64,000 bases of DNA. Origin: Salinicola halophilus (GTDB lineage: Bacteria; Pseudomonadota; Gammaproteobacteria; Pseudomonadales; Halomonadaceae). Of the stretch, positions 19,876 to 30,748 are shown piece by piece (within the stretch, counting starts at the first letter, position 1; each line of letters opens with the position of its first letter). The position numbers and the translations under genes were made by a program. The stretch spans positions 533,007 to 597,006 of the forward strand of contig NZ_PZJV01000001.1 in NCBI RefSeq assembly GCF_003206155.1, read 5' to 3'. The notes beneath the pieces were generated by a model. It saw only the letters and a list, made by a program, of their open reading frames with translations. It was not told where the DNA came from and did not search any database.

Positions 19876-22479
19876 GTGCTCGAAGCCTACCGCCAACACG
19901 TCGAGGAGCGCGCTCTAGAGCGCGTGCCGCCGAAACCGCTGACCGCCGACATGACCGCGCAGCTGGTCGAGCTGCTCAAGCAGCCACCCGCCGGCGAGGA
20001 AGCGTTTCTGCTCGAACTGATCACCGATCGCGTTCCGCCCGGTGTCGACGAAGCCGCCTACGTCAAGGCCGGCTTCCTGACCGCCATCGCCAAGGGCGAG
20101 GCGACATCGCCGCTGATCGACGAGATCCACGCCGTGAAACTGCTGGGCACCATGCAGGGCGGTTACAACATCGTCTCGCTGGTGGAACTGCTCGACGACA
20201 GCGCACTGGCGGAAGAAGCCGGCGAGCAGCTCAAGCACACCCTGCTGATGTTCGATGCATTCCATGACGTCGCCGATCGCGCCAAGCAGGGCAACACCGT
20301 CGCACAGCGCGTGCTCGAATCCTGGGCCGAGGCCGAGTGGTTCCTCGCCAAGCCGGCGCTGGCCGACAAGATCAGCATCAGCGTGTTCAAGGTGCCGGGC
20401 GAGACCAACACCGACGATCTCTCCCCCGCCCCGGATGCCTGGTCGCGCCCCGACATCCCGCTGCACGCCAATGCCATGCTGAAGAACCCGCGGGACGGCA
20501 TCGAGCCGGAGGCGCCTGGCAGTAAAGGCCCCATGAGTCAGATCGAAGCGGTCAAGGCCAAGGGCTTTCCCGTCGCCTACGTCGGCGATGTCGTGGGTAC
20601 CGGCTCGTCGCGCAAGTCCGCCACCAACTCGGTACTCTGGTTCTTCGGCGACGACATCCCGCACGTCCCCAACAAGCGCGCCGGCGGCTTCTGCTTCGGC
20701 GGCAAGATCGCCCCCATCTTTTTCAACACGATGGAAGATGCCGGCGCCCTGCCGATCGAATTGGATGTCGAGCAGCTCGAGATGGGCGACGTCATCGATG
20801 TTTTCCCCTATGAAGGCAAGGTCACGCGCCACGATAGTGACGAGGTCATCTCGACCTTCTCGCTGAAGACGCAGGTGATTCTGGACGAAGTCCGCGCCGG
20901 CGGCCGGATTCCGCTGATCATCGGCCGCGGTCTCACCGAGAAGGCACGAGAAGCGCTCGATCTGCCGGCCTCGGACATTTTCCGCAAGCCGGAGCAGCCG
21001 GTCGACACCGGCAAGGGTTTTACCCTGGCGCAGAAGATGGTCGGCAAGGCCTGCGGCCTCGAGGGCGTGCGCCCCGGCATGTACTGCGAGCCGCGCATGA
21101 CCACCGTCGGTTCTCAGGACACCACCGGCCCGATGACCCGCGACGAGCTCAAGGATCTCGCCTGCCTCGGCTTCCAGGCGGATCTCGTGATGCAGTCCTT
21201 CTGCCACACCTCCGCCTACCCGAAGCCGGTGGACGTCGAGACTCACCACACGCTACCGGACTTCATTCAGAACCGCGGCGGCGTCTCCCTGCGCCCGGGC
21301 GACGGCATCATCCACTCCTGGCTCAACCGCATGCTGCTGCCGGACACCGTGGGCACTGGCGGTGACTCGCACACGCGCTTCCCCATGGGCATCTCCTTCC
21401 CGGCAGGCTCGGGGCTGGTGGCGTTTGCGGCAGCGACCGGCGTGATGCCGCTGGACATGCCGGAGTCGGTGCTGGTGCGCTTCAAGGGTGAACGCCAGCC
21501 GGGCATCACGCTGCGCGACCTAGTGCACGCCATTCCCTATCAGGCCATTCAGCAGGGCCACCTGACGGTCGCCAAGTCCGGCAAGAAGAACGTCTTCTCC
21601 GGACGCATCCTGGAGATCGAAGGTCTCGAGGATCTCACCGCCGAGCAGGCGTTCGAACTCTCCGACGCCTCCGCCGAGCGCAGCGCCGCCGGCTGCACGA
21701 TCACGCTCGGTGACGACAGCGTCAAAGAGTATCTCGAGTCCAACGTCACGCTGCTCAAGTGGATGATCAGCGCCGGCTACGGCGACGCACGTACCCTCGA
21801 GCGCCGTATCGAAGCGATGCAAGCCTGGCTCGACGATCCGAGCCTCATGCGCGCCGACGGCGACGCCGAGTACGCCGCCGTGATCGAGATCGACATGAAC
21901 GCCATCGATCAGCCGGTGCTCTGCGCGCCCAACGATCCGGATGATGCACGCCTGCTCTCCGAAGTCGCCGGCGAGAAGATCGACGAAGTCTTCATCGGCT
22001 CGTGCATGACCAACATCGGGCACTTCCGCGCCGCCGGCAAACTTCTCGAAAAGCAGCCTGCCGGTAGTCTGAAGACGCGACTGTGGCTTGCGCCGCCCAC
22101 CAAGATGGATCAACATCAGCTCACCGAAGAGGGTTATTACGGTATCTACGGTCGCGCCGGCGCACGCATGGAGATGCCGGGCTGTTCGCTCTGCATGGGT
22201 AACCAGGCACGCGTCGCACCGAAGTCCACCGTCGTTTCCACTTCCACGCGTAACTTCCCCAACCGTCTGGGCGACGGCGCCGATGTCTATCTCGCATCGG
22301 CAGAGCTTGCGGCGATCGCTGCCGTGGAGGGCCGCCTGCCGACGGTCGAGGAGTACAAAGCGACCATGGGCGAGTTCAATGCCATGGCGGGTGAGATCTA
22401 CCGCTACCTGAACTTCCATGAGATCGAAGACTTCCAGAAAGCGGCCGCTACCGTCATTCCGGTCGCTCAGGAAGCCTGA
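19876..22479 (+). CDS. acnB: Aconitate hydratase B
   Basis: Citrate-isocitrate isomerase of the TCA cycle, also able to act on 2-methylisocitrate in relatives. The start is a GTG with GAGGG nine bases upstream; from here the protein ([13 protein letters not shown]) lines up with the E. coli N-terminus and is 867 residues. The order is AcnB-type: N-terminal HEAT-like domain, swivel domain ([23 protein letters not shown]), then the cluster domains with cysteines in [12 protein letters not shown] and [14 protein letters not shown]. It ends before a strong terminator and is a single-gene unit. Confidence 0.96.
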   Translation: MLEAYRQHVEERALERVPPKPLTADMTAQLVELLKQPPAGEEAFLLELITDRVPPGVDEAAYVKAGFLTAIAKGEATSPLIDEIHAVKLLGTMQGGYNIVSLVELLDDSALAEEAGEQLKHTLLMFDAFHDVADRAKQGNTVAQRVLESWAEAEWFLAKPALADKISISVFKVPGETNTDDLSPAPDAWSRPDIPLHANAMLKNPRDGIEPEAPGSKGPMSQIEAVKAKGFPVAYVGDVVGTGSSRKSATNSVLWFFGDDIPHVPNKRAGGFCFGGKIAPIFFNTMEDAGALPIELDVEQLEMGDVIDVFPYEGKVTRHDSDEVISTFSLKTQVILDEVRAGGRIPLIIGRGLTEKAREALDLPASDIFRKPEQPVDTGKGFTLAQKMVGKACGLEGVRPGMYCEPRMTTVGSQDTTGPMTRDELKDLACLGFQADLVMQSFCHTSAYPKPVDVETHHTLPDFIQNRGGVSLRPGDGIIHSWLNRMLLPDTVGTGGDSHTRFPMGISFPAGSGLVAFAAATGVMPLDMPESVLVRFKGERQPGITLRDLVHAIPYQAIQQGHLTVAKSGKKNVFSGRILEIEGLEDLTAEQAFELSDASAERSAAGCTITLGDDSVKEYLESNVTLLKWMISAGYGDARTLERRIEAMQAWLDDPSLMRADGDAEYAAVIEIDMNAIDQPVLCAPNDPDDARLLSEVAGEKIDEVFIGSCMTNIGHFRAAGKLLEKQPAGSLKTRLWLAPPTKMDQHQLTEEGYYGIYGRAGARMEMPGCSLCMGNQARVAPKSTVVSTSTRNFPNRLGDGADVYLASAELAAIAAVEGRLPTVEEYKATMGEFNAMAGEIYRYLNFHEIEDFQKAAATVIPVAQEA

Positions 22480-22522
22480 TACGGCTCTTCCGATGCTCGC
22501 AGCTTCCAGAAGAGGCTACCGA

Positions 22523-22551
22523 AACGCCCCGCTATCGCGGGGCGTTTTTTT
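22523..22551 (+). terminator. Terminator of acnB
   Basis: AACGCCCCGC, loop TATC, GCGGGGCGTT, followed by T7 (22545-22551), 44 bases after the stop. Confidence 0.93.
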
Positions 22552-22798
22552 CTGTAACCCGGCCTGGCTCTGGCGATGAGCCCGCTATCACTCCCTCGAT
22601 GAGACTGGCAATCCCGCAGCGTCAAGGCGACGCCGTTACCGCCGCGACGACGTGGCGCGGCGCAAAGGCAGCCAAAGCTTGCGCCGAAGAGCCTCAAATC
22701 TTACAGTCCCGAACGACCTCGAACAGTGTTCGCATAATCGATCCACGGCTGGAAGCGATTCCCTCACATCGAGCCGACGGTATCTCAGGAAAAACATC

Positions 22799-23386
22799 AT
22801 GAAAAATACGACTCGCTCGCTTCTCCCCCTTCTCGTTTCCGCGGCCCTTGCGGCACCGGCGACCTACGCCGCCAATGCCGACGGCCTTTACACCGGCATC
22901 GGCGCCGGTGTCAGCTCGCTCGACAGCAGCGATGGGGAACTCGGTGATTTCGTCGGTTCTCGAAATGGCGACTTCAACGTCGACGACGATGACACCGTGC
23001 TCAAGACGTTCGTCGGCTACGAATACAACCGTTTCTTCGCCACCGAGATCTTCTACACCGATCTCGGCACCTTCGATTTGAAAAGCGCTCAGGGCGATGG
23101 CGAGATCGATACTCGCGCCTACGGTCTGAGCCTGATCGGCAAACTGCCGGTCACGTCGTGGCTCGATCTCTTCGCCAAGGCCGGGATGGCGCGCTGGGAT
23201 ACCGACACCAGCGGCCGTGCAGGCGACACCGAGCTTCATGACGACGACGGTATCGATCCCGTTTACGGTCTCGGCGCCCAGCTCGATCTGGCGCCGGTAC
23301 TGGTGCGTGCGGAATACGAGCGTTTCGACTTCGACAGCGACTATCAGGTCGATGCGGTAACCGCCTCGGTCGGCTGGCAGTTCTGA
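22799..23386 (+). CDS. Outer-membrane beta-barrel protein (OmpA-barrel/porin-like family)
   Basis: 195-residue exported protein. The N-terminus is a signal peptide (MKNTTRSLLPLLVSAALAAP, cleavage likely after TYA). The mature part alternates beta strands and ends in GWQF, an aromatic terminus recognised by the BAM complex. It resembles the eight-stranded outer-membrane barrel family (VGYEYNRFFATEIFY, GLSLIGKLPVTSWLDLFAKAG). Predicted loops are packed with Asp, for example VDDDDT and HDDDG, consistent with a halophile. AGGA lies eight bases before the ATG. No particular substrate can be assigned. Confidence 0.8.
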   Translation: MKNTTRSLLPLLVSAALAAPATYAANADGLYTGIGAGVSSLDSSDGELGDFVGSRNGDFNVDDDDTVLKTFVGYEYNRFFATEIFYTDLGTFDLKSAQGDGEIDTRAYGLSLIGKLPVTSWLDLFAKAGMARWDTDTSGRAGDTELHDDDGIDPVYGLGAQLDLAPVLVRAEYERFDFDSDYQVDAVTASVGWQF

Positions 23387-23416
23387 CGCCGGTCACGCAA
23401 CGTCGAATCCGTTCTT

Positions 23417-23440
23417 CGGGCCGCGCTAAGCGGCCCGCTT
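23417..23440 (+). terminator. Stem-loop after the outer-membrane protein gene
   Basis: CGGGCCGC/GCGGCCCG 8-bp stem (23417-23424 with 23430-23437) with loop GCTAA, followed by CTTCGTTT. It is about 30 bases past the stop. A terminator is likely although the T run is interrupted. Confidence 0.6.
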
Positions 23441-23574
23441 CGTTTATACCGGCACGTGGCCCGCAGCGGCGCCTTGCACCCCAACAGCGGCTTGCGAAGA
23501 TGACGGTTTGAAGACAATCTGTCTGCCTGGCCCTCCGTGACACCCATTGCCCTCAAGGACTTCGGCAACGCCCC

Positions 23575-25389
23575 ATGCTCGCCTCCAGAACGCTGATGCA
23601 GGATATTGCGCGTCAGATTCGTGCCCATCTTCGCTCGCTGATCGCTTTTCATCTGTTCTTTACGCTACTGGCCACGGCGCTGTGGGTGCCGCTCTCCGCC
23701 GGTACGCTCTCGGGTCTTCTGCATCGTATCGGTCGCCCCGTTCTCAGTAACGGTCAGATCGTAGACGTCGCGCTCTCCGCCTGGGGCCTCGTGTGGTTAC
23801 TGGCTGCGATCGGCCTGAGCTTTCTGGTGATCTTTCTCCAGCAGGCAGGGATGATGCTGGTAGTCTCTCGTCGCGCCGGCGGGCGCTACCGAGCCGCGAT
23901 GGGGGCGCTATGGCACGTGCTCAGGCGCCTGCCCGCCCTCGCTGCGCTGACTTTCCTTCAGGTCGGCAGCCATCTGCTGCTCGCCACGCCGTTTGCCGTC
24001 GGCCTGGCGCACCTCTACTCGGCCATCATCGGCGGCATCGAGCCCTACGTGCTGCTGCGCGTCCAACCGCCGGCGCTCTGGCAATTCCTCGCCGTTGCCC
24101 TGCCGCTACTGGGGCTACTCGCCGCCGCCAGCGGCGCGCTCTATTTTCGCTGGTTTCTCGCCCTGCCTGCGATGATGCTCGACGATCTGAACCCCATCGC
24201 CGCACTCAAACGGAGCCGCTCGCTCACCAAAGGCCAGCGCACGCGCATGGCGTCGGTGGTCATTGCGACCGCGCTCGCCGTCACCGCGATTCCCATCGTC
24301 TTCACGCTCGTTTTCAATGCACTGGGCACGCCTTTGCTAGCGGCAATGCCCGAGCGCAACGCCGTTCTGATCCCGGCGATGGTCGCCTATCTGGTTCTCT
24401 ACATACTCGGCACCATCGCCCTGACTTTTCTGGGTATCTCAGCCAACAGTCTGCTCGTGACCACCCTCTACCGGCGGGCGACGAATCGCGCGTCAGTGGT
24501 GACACCGCCACCCGCCCCCCAACGTTCGGGGCTTATCGTCTGGGGCTTGGAACTTTTGGTGCTGGCGTTCGCGATCGGCCAGGCCGTCTGGGTGCTGCAG
24601 GGGTTCGAGATCAACGACAGCGTGCAGATCACCGCCCACCGCGGCAGCTCGCAGAAGGCGCCGGAGAACACACTGGCATCGCTGGAGCAGGCGATCGTCG
24701 ACGGCGCCGACTACATGGAGCTCGACGTCCGTCTGAGCGGCGATGGTGAAGTGGTGGTCTTTCACGACAACAACCTGGCGCGCGTCACCGGTACCGAGGG
24801 CAACATCAGCGACATGACGCTCGCGGAGATCGCAACGGTCGACGTGGGCAGCTGGTTCGGCGACACCTTCGCCAACGAGCGGATTCCGACACTGGCGCAG
24901 GTGATCGACCGGGCCGCCGGACGTATCGGTCTCTACGTCGAACTGAAGCCGGAACCCGGCGATACCGAGGCGCTGGCACGCCAGGTCATCGCCGAGCTCA
25001 GGGCGGCAGGCATGACCGAACACGCAGTCATCGCGTCGCTGTCGCCAAGCGTCATCGGCACGGTGAAAGCGATCGACGACTCGATCCGCACCACGCTGTT
25101 CATCCAGTTCATTCTGCCCGGCGCGCTCAGCACGACCGACGCCGATATCATCGGACTGCGCCACAGCCAGGCCAACCCGAGTCTGCTGCGCACGATTCAC
25201 GACGGAGGGCGCGGTGTCGCCGTGTGGACCGTCAATCAGCCTCGCGACATGTCCCGCTACATCGACATGGGGGTCGACAACATCATCACCGACCGCCCAG
25301 ATGCGCTCCAGGAGATGCTCGACGAGCGCCACGCCATGTCGGACGGCGAACTTTTGCTGATCAAGCTGCGCAACTGGCTTCGCTCCTAG
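23575..25389 (+). CDS. Membrane-anchored glycerophosphodiester phosphodiesterase
   Basis: Large 604-residue protein with two parts. Residues 1 to about 340 hold roughly seven or eight hydrophobic helices, matching the membrane domain found in YhdW/GDPD-membrane proteins. The rest is a GDPD catalytic barrel starting ITAHRGSSQKAPENT, with ELDVRLSGDGEVVVFHDN and a C-terminal VWTVNQPRDM. The enzyme class hydrolyses glycerophosphodiesters to glycerol-3-phosphate and an alcohol. The barrel follows the last helix, so I cannot place it on one side of the membrane with certainty. No strong ribosome site precedes the ATG; an in-frame ATG at 23596 is an alternative. Confidence 0.87.
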   Translation: MLASRTLMQDIARQIRAHLRSLIAFHLFFTLLATALWVPLSAGTLSGLLHRIGRPVLSNGQIVDVALSAWGLVWLLAAIGLSFLVIFLQQAGMMLVVSRRAGGRYRAAMGALWHVLRRLPALAALTFLQVGSHLLLATPFAVGLAHLYSAIIGGIEPYVLLRVQPPALWQFLAVALPLLGLLAAASGALYFRWFLALPAMMLDDLNPIAALKRSRSLTKGQRTRMASVVIATALAVTAIPIVFTLVFNALGTPLLAAMPERNAVLIPAMVAYLVLYILGTIALTFLGISANSLLVTTLYRRATNRASVVTPPPAPQRSGLIVWGLELLVLAFAIGQAVWVLQGFEINDSVQITAHRGSSQKAPENTLASLEQAIVDGADYMELDVRLSGDGEVVVFHDNNLARVTGTEGNISDMTLAEIATVDVGSWFGDTFANERIPTLAQVIDRAAGRIGLYVELKPEPGDTEALARQVIAELRAAGMTEHAVIASLSPSVIGTVKAIDDSIRTTLFIQFILPGALSTTDADIIGLRHSQANPSLLRTIHDGGRGVAVWTVNQPRDMSRYIDMGVDNIITDRPDALQEMLDERHAMSDGELLLIKLRNWLRS

Positions 25390-25450
25390 GCCGACGTTGC
25401 GCGCATCGGACTGCAAGGCGAACGGAATGGATCGCGCAGCCAGAAACGGT

Positions 25451-25482
25451 GACGCCGACGCGACAAGTGTCGCGCCGGCGTC
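25451..25482. terminator. Stem-loop between convergent GDPD gene and ppsA
   Basis: GACGCCG and CGCGAC pair with GTCGCG and CGGCGTC around a four-base loop with one mismatch. It is stable but lacks a true T run (CTCTTTC on the plus side). It is a probable shared terminator. Confidence 0.55.
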
Positions 25483-25515
25483 CTCTTTCATGGCTCCGGT
25501 ACCGGCCGGTGGGAA

Positions 25516-27888
25516 TCAGGCGAGCGTTTCGCCCGCCAGCATGAACCAGGTCTCGAGCACCGCGTCCGGGTTGAGCGAGACCGAATCGATGCCCTGCTCC
25601 ATCAGCCACTTCGCCAGCTCCGGGTGATCCGACGGTCCCTGTCCGCAGATGCCGACGTATTTTCCTTGCGCCTTGCACGCCTGGATCGCCATCGACAGCA
25701 GCTTCTTGACTGCCGGGTCCCGCTCGTCGAAGAGATGCGCGATGACGCCGGAGTCCCGGTCGAGGCCGAGTGTGAGCTGGGTCAGATCGTTGGAGCCGAT
25801 GGAGAAACCGTCGAAGTGCTCGAGGAATTCGTCGGCGAGCAGCGCGTTGGCCGGCAGCTCGCACATCATGATCACCTTGAGACCGCGCTCGCCCCGCTTG
25901 AGACCGTTGGCCTCGAGCAGCTCGACCACCGCCTTGCCTTCACCCGGCGTGCGCACGAACGGCACCATGATCTCGACGTTGTCGAGCCCCATCTCGTCGC
26001 GCACGCGCTTGAGTGCCCGGCACTCGAGTTCGAAGCAGGGACGAAAATCCTCCGAAATGTAGCGTGACGCGCCGCGGAATCCGAGCATCGGATTCTCCTC
26101 ACCCGGCTCGTAGAGTTTGCCGCCGATCAGGTTCTCGTACTCGTTGGACTTGAAGTCGGAGAGCCGCACGATCACCCGCTTGGGGTAGAACGCTGCCGCC
26201 AGCGTGGAGATACCCTCGACCAGGCGGTCGACGTAGAAACTCACCGGATCGTCATAGCCCGCGGTACGCAGGTCGATGGTCTGCTTGAGATCCGGCGACA
26301 GCTTGTCGTAGTCCATCAGCGCGCGGGGATGCACACCGATCATGCGATTGATGATGAATTCGAGCCGCGCCAAGCCGATCCCCTCGTTGGGCAAGCCCGA
26401 GAACGCAAATGCGCGGTCCGGATTGCCCACGTTGAGCATGATCTTGAAAGGAATGTCCGGCATGCCATCGACGCTGGTGGAACGGCACTCGAACTCGAGC
26501 TTGCCGGTATAGACGTGGCCGGTATCGCCCTCGGCGCAGGAGACCGTCACCTCCTGGTCGTCGGCGAGGCGTTCGGTAGCGTCGCCGCAACCCACCACGG
26601 CCGGGATGCCCAGCTCGCGGGCGATGATCGCCGCATGACAGGTCCGGCCGCCGCGATTGGTGACGATCGCCGAAGCCCGTTTCATGATCGGCTCCCAGTC
26701 CGGGTCGGTCATGTCGGTGACCAGCACGTCGCCGGACTGCACCTTGTGCATCTGCTCCGGCGTCTCGACCAGCTTCACCCGACCCTGACCGATCCGCTGA
26801 CCGATGGCGCGGCCGTCGACCAGTACCCGGCTCTTCTCCTTCAGCGTGAAGCGCTCGAGCGTGCCGGCCTCCTGATTCGAGACCACCGTCTCCGGACGCG
26901 CCTGCACGATATACAGTTTGTCGTCGTCGCCGTCGCGGGCCCACTCGATATCCATCGGCCGACCGTAGTGCTGCTCGATGGTCACCGCCTGGCGCGAAAG
27001 CGCCATGACGTCCTCGTCGCTGAGACAGAACCGCTGGCGGTCCTGGATGCCGACATCCACCGTCTGCACCGAGCGCCCCGCCGCCGCGTCCTCGGTATAG
27101 ATCATCTTGATCCGCTTGGAGCCCAGCGTGCGTCGCAGCACCGCCGGCTTGCCGGCCGCGAGCGTCGGCTTGTGAACGTAGAACTCGTCCGGGTTCACTG
27201 CGCCCTGCACCACCGTCTCGCCGAGCCCCCAGGCGCCGGTGACGAACACCGCATCGCGGTAGCCGGACTCGGTATCCAGCGTGAACATGACGCCACTCGA
27301 GGCGGTTTCCGAGCGCACCATCTTCTGCACGCCGGCGGAGAGCGCGACATTCTCGTGCGGGTAGCCGCGATGAACGCGATAGGAGATGGCCCGATCGTTG
27401 AACAGCGACGCGAAGACCTCATGAACGGCACGCTTGACGTTGTCGAAGCCGTCGATATTGAGGAAGGTCTCCTGCTGACCGGCAAAGGACGCATCGGGTA
27501 GATCTTCTGCAGTGGCGGAGGAGCGCACCGCGACTTTCAGATTGGGATACTGGACCTGCAGCGTCTGGTAGGCATCCGCCAGCGAGCGCTCGAACGCCGG
27601 CGGCAATGGCGTATCGATCACCCACTGACGAATGCGACCGCCAACCTCGGCCAGCGCCTCGGTGTCGTCAACGTCGAGCCGCGCCAGTTCGTCGTTGATG
27701 CGATCGTTGAGCCCCTCATGGGCGAGGAATTCGCGATAGGCGTGCGCCGTGGTGGCGAAACCGCCGGGCACGGTGACCCCGGCATCCGCCAGGTTGGAGA
27801 TCATCTCGCCGAGCGACGCATTCTTGCCGCCGACGCGCTCGACGTCTCCCATACCCAGCTTCTCGAAAGTGATGATGAACGGGTCCAA
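25516..27888 (-). CDS. ppsA: Phosphoenolpyruvate synthase
   Basis: Converts pyruvate and ATP to PEP, AMP and phosphate for gluconeogenesis. The order is ATP-grasp domain ([11 protein letters not shown] near the start, [22 protein letters not shown]), the phospho-His domain ([23 protein letters not shown]) and the PEP/pyruvate TIM barrel ending in [12 protein letters not shown]. The best start is TTG at 27888, which has AGGAG six bases upstream and places [12 protein letters not shown] at the family N-terminus, giving 790 residues; an ATG further upstream adds 26 unrelated residues. It is divergent from its regulator ppsR. Confidence 0.95.
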   Translation of the reverse strand: MDPFIITFEKLGMGDVERVGGKNASLGEMISNLADAGVTVPGGFATTAHAYREFLAHEGLNDRINDELARLDVDDTEALAEVGGRIRQWVIDTPLPPAFERSLADAYQTLQVQYPNLKVAVRSSATAEDLPDASFAGQQETFLNIDGFDNVKRAVHEVFASLFNDRAISYRVHRGYPHENVALSAGVQKMVRSETASSGVMFTLDTESGYRDAVFVTGAWGLGETVVQGAVNPDEFYVHKPTLAAGKPAVLRRTLGSKRIKMIYTEDAAAGRSVQTVDVGIQDRQRFCLSDEDVMALSRQAVTIEQHYGRPMDIEWARDGDDDKLYIVQARPETVVSNQEAGTLERFTLKEKSRVLVDGRAIGQRIGQGRVKLVETPEQMHKVQSGDVLVTDMTDPDWEPIMKRASAIVTNRGGRTCHAAIIARELGIPAVVGCGDATERLADDQEVTVSCAEGDTGHVYTGKLEFECRSTSVDGMPDIPFKIMLNVGNPDRAFAFSGLPNEGIGLARLEFIINRMIGVHPRALMDYDKLSPDLKQTIDLRTAGYDDPVSFYVDRLVEGISTLAAAFYPKRVIVRLSDFKSNEYENLIGGKLYEPGEENPMLGFRGASRYISEDFRPCFELECRALKRVRDEMGLDNVEIMVPFVRTPGEGKAVVELLEANGLKRGERGLKVIMMCELPANALLADEFLEHFDGFSIGSNDLTQLTLGLDRDSGVIAHLFDERDPAVKKLLSMAIQACKAQGKYVGICGQGPSDHPELAKWLMEQGIDSVSLNPDAVLETWFMLAGETLA

Positions 27889-28119
27889 GGCTCTCTCCTG
27901 ATCGGTTCTTGCTGAACGCGCCGGCGCAGAGGCTGCACCGCAATGACGCCAGAACCTATCAGCCACCCCGGGGCACCGCTAGCGCTTTAAAGGCGTAGGG
28001 TTTGGAGTATTTCTACAGGATTTCCCGCTTTTTAACGTTTTATGTAGTCGGCGGGGGGCGAGTTGATCGCAATGCGAACTCCGGTCGACAATGACCGCCC
28101 TACGATTGGACGCACGCCG

Positions 28120-28953
28120 ATGACTCGCACCGCCTTTTTCATCTCCGACGGTACCGGCATCACCGCCGAAACCTTGGGCCGAAGCCTGCTGTCGCAGTTC
28201 GAGAACATGGAGTTCACCCACGTCACCAAGCCCTACGTGGATACGCTGGAGAAAGCCAATGCCCTGGTCACGCTGATCGAAACGACGGCGGAGCGCGACG
28301 GCGTCAGACCCATCGTGATCGATACCATCGTCGACCAGGCCGTGCGACGCGTGGTCGCCGAAGCGCCGGCGTTCATGGTGGATATCTTCTCGACCTTTCT
28401 CGCGCCGCTCGAGGAAGAGCTCGCCACCCACTCGACCTACACCGTCGGGCGCACTCACGCCATCGGTCAGGACGACGTCTACATGCACCGCATCGAGGCG
28501 GTGAACTTCGCGCTCGACAACGATGACGGCGCCCGCACCTATCAGTACGAGGAGGCCGACGTCATCCTCATCGGCGTCTCGCGCTGCGGCAAGACGCCGA
28601 CATCGCTCTATCTGGCGCTGCAGTTCGGCGTCCGCGCCGCCAACTATCCATTGACCGAAGACGATCTCGACGAGAACGGCACCCTGACGCTGCCGGCGTC
28701 GCTCTCCAAACATCGCCACAAGCTGTTCGGCCTGACCATCGACGCGCGACGTCTCTCGGCGATTCGCACCGAGCGCCGGCCCAACAGTCGGTACTGTTCG
28801 ATGGATCAGTGCATGCAGGAGATCGCCCAGGCCGAGGCGCTCTACCGCAAGCACAACATCTCCTACATCGATACCACGCGCTTCTCCATCGAGGAGATCT
28901 CGACGCGGATGATCAACGAGAGCGGATTGCAGAGGCGCTTCAGCCCGCGCTAG
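28120..28953 (+). CDS. ppsR: PEP synthase regulatory kinase/pyrophosphorylase
   Basis: Bifunctional enzyme of the DUF299/PSRP family. It inactivates PEP synthase by ADP-dependent threonine phosphorylation and reactivates it by phosphorolysis. The 277 residues start at [17 protein letters not shown] and hold the P-loop [15 protein letters not shown] near residue 153. The 231-base gap to ppsA is AT-rich in part (CGCTTTAAAGGCG, TTTTAACGTTTTA) and must hold both promoters, but I cannot name a regulator. A hairpin covers its stop codon. Confidence 0.95.
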   Translation: MTRTAFFISDGTGITAETLGRSLLSQFENMEFTHVTKPYVDTLEKANALVTLIETTAERDGVRPIVIDTIVDQAVRRVVAEAPAFMVDIFSTFLAPLEEELATHSTYTVGRTHAIGQDDVYMHRIEAVNFALDNDDGARTYQYEEADVILIGVSRCGKTPTSLYLALQFGVRAANYPLTEDDLDENGTLTLPASLSKHRHKLFGLTIDARRLSAIRTERRPNSRYCSMDQCMQEIAQAEALYRKHNISYIDTTRFSIEEISTRMINESGLQRRFSPR

Positions 28954-28963
28954 GCGGGCTGAA
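28939..28963 (+). terminator. Hairpin spanning the ppsR stop codon
   Basis: TTCAGCCCGC (28939-28948) pairs perfectly with GCGGGCTGAA (28954-28963). The five-base loop GCTAG contains the TAG stop (28951-28953). No T run follows. It may act as a terminator or protect the mRNA 3' end. Confidence 0.5.
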
Positions 28964-29013
28964 GTGGAGAGCGTGACGACGTATCGCCAGATCTGGGAAG
29001 CGACCGCAGGCGG

Positions 29014-29586
29014 TCAGAGATCCTTGGGCGCGAAGATACCCGGTGCGTTACGCCAGTAGCCCTTGTAGTCCATGCCGAAACCGAAGACGTAGCGGTCGAC
29101 CACTTCCAGCCCGCAGTAATCCGCCTTCAGATCGGGCGCCGCCTTGCGATCGTGCTGCTTGTCGACCAGCACGGCCGTGGTGATGCTGGCAGCACCCGCC
29201 TGGCGGCAGTAGTCGAGGATGGCGGCAAGCGTCGCGCCCTCGTCGAGAATGTCATCGACGATGACCACGTGGCGCCCGGCCATGGGCACTTCCGGCGACA
29301 CGCGCCAGAAAAGCTCACCGCCGCGCGTGCCGCCGCGATAGCGCGTGGCGTGCAGATAGTCCACCTCGAGGGGAAATCCCAGCCGAGTCAGCAGATGCCC
29401 GGTGGTGATCAGACCGCCGTTCATCACGCAGTAGAAGACCGGGAGCTTCTCTCCCAGATCCCGGGTGATTTCGTCGGCCATGCGATCCAGTGCCGCTTCC
29501 ACCTGTGTCTGATCGATCAGGCAGTCGGCGTTGTCCATCACGTCCTGCATCGAGGCAAGGGCATCGGTCGGTAAAGAGTGAGTCAT
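29014..29586 (-). CDS. hpt: Hypoxanthine phosphoribosyltransferase
   Basis: Salvages hypoxanthine (and usually guanine) to the nucleotide using PRPP. The PRPP loop VVIVDDILDEGATLAAI, the MNGGL motif and the C-terminal DYCGLEVVDRYVFGFGMDYKGYWR are typical. GGAAG lies three to four bases before the ATG at 29586, giving 190 residues; an ATG five codons upstream (MIWKT) is possible. It lies 79 bases downstream of nagZ on the same strand and converges with ppsR. Confidence 0.93.
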   Translation of the reverse strand: MTHSLPTDALASMQDVMDNADCLIDQTQVEAALDRMADEITRDLGEKLPVFYCVMNGGLITTGHLLTRLGFPLEVDYLHATRYRGGTRGGELFWRVSPEVPMAGRHVVIVDDILDEGATLAAILDYCRQAGAASITTAVLVDKQHDRKAAPDLKADYCGLEVVDRYVFGFGMDYKGYWRNAPGIFAPKDL

Positions 29587-29665
29587 CGTCTTCCATATCA
29601 TTGCTGAGAGTGACGACGGCGCATGATTCGTCGTGATCGAGGTGCCATGCGCCGCGAATCGTCGG

Positions 29666-30697
29666 TCAAGGCGTGGCGGCAGACGCCGTGTCGTTGAGTG
29701 CTTCCAGGCGAGCGTGAGTCCGGCGCCAGCGAGAGATCGCGGCCAGCGACTCGAGGCTGGGCCTGGCGCGGGCATAGCGCAGCTTGCCAACGCGGATCGA
29801 GCCGTCCCCTTCGCAGGCGTCCACGACCTTGCGCGCGTCGTCCGGCGCGTTGCAGATCACCGCCATGTCGCAACCGGCGGCCCACGCCGCGCGTGCGCGC
29901 TCGTCGGGAGCGCCGGCGGCATGCGCGGCGGCCATGGTCAGATCGTCCGAGAAGATCGCGCCCTTGAAACCGAACTCCTCGCGCAACAGTCCCAGCCAGC
30001 TGGGCGAGAACCCGGCGGGCCGATCGTCGAACGCGCGGTAGATCACGTGAGCGGGCATGATGGCATCGAGTTTGCCGGCGAGCCGCATGAACGGCACGAG
30101 GTCGCGTTCGCGCAGCGCTTCCAGCGACCTTGGGTCCTCGGCGACATCGAAATGAGAGTCCTGCGTCACGCCGCCGTGGCCGGGAAAGTGCTTGCCTACC
30201 GCGACCATGCCGGCCTCGTGCAGGCCATCGATGAACGCCGCGCCTAGCCGAGAGACGACATCGGGATCCGGCGAGAAACTTCGCGTACCGATCGCCGGCG
30301 ATTGGCCGTCATCGAGATCGAGAACCGGCGCGAAGGTCAGATCGAAACCGCAGGCGGCGAGCTCCATTCCCATCAGCCAGCCGGTGTCCTGTGTCAGCAG
30401 CAGCGCGGCTTCCGGGTCCACTGCGAACTGCTGCCCGAGCGTTGCCATCGCCGGTATCCGGGTAACGCCTTGCTGGAGCCGCTGGACCCTGCCGCCCTCC
30501 TGATCGACGGCGATCAGAATGTCCGGGCGACAGGCGCGAATGTCGGCGGTGAGTGCCTGCGTGGTCGCCGCGTCCGGGGTGTTCCTGGCGAACAGGATGA
30601 CGCCACCGACTTGGGGACGTGCGAGCAGCTCGCGTTCGTCGTCTCGCAGTCTGATGCCTTCGACGTCCAGCATCACCGGGCCGAGAGGTTGAGTCAT
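29666..30697 (-). CDS. nagZ: Beta-N-acetylglucosaminidase NagZ
   Basis: Family 3 glycoside hydrolase that removes GlcNAc from anhydromuropeptides in cytoplasmic cell-wall recycling, which affects AmpC induction where ampC exists. The 343 residues include IAVDQEGGRVQRL, the catalytic His-loop VGKHFPGHGGVTQDSH and the nucleophile segment IFSDDLTM. Length and motifs match E. coli NagZ. It sits downstream of psrA, as in Pseudomonas aeruginosa. Confidence 0.95.
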   Translation of the reverse strand: MTQPLGPVMLDVEGIRLRDDERELLARPQVGGVILFARNTPDAATTQALTADIRACRPDILIAVDQEGGRVQRLQQGVTRIPAMATLGQQFAVDPEAALLLTQDTGWLMGMELAACGFDLTFAPVLDLDDGQSPAIGTRSFSPDPDVVSRLGAAFIDGLHEAGMVAVGKHFPGHGGVTQDSHFDVAEDPRSLEALRERDLVPFMRLAGKLDAIMPAHVIYRAFDDRPAGFSPSWLGLLREEFGFKGAIFSDDLTMAAAHAAGAPDERARAAWAAGCDMAVICNAPDDARKVVDACEGDGSIRVGKLRYARARPSLESLAAISRWRRTHARLEALNDTASAATP

Positions 30698-30748
30698 TAG
30701 CCGTTACCTGAAACCGTGAAGCGGCCGATTCTAGACGACGCCCTGCCG

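Noticed and set aside
19915-21249. A 444-codon minus-strand frame opposite acnB
   Set aside because: Same antisense artefact of GC-rich coding sequence; AcnB motifs on the plus strand are complete.
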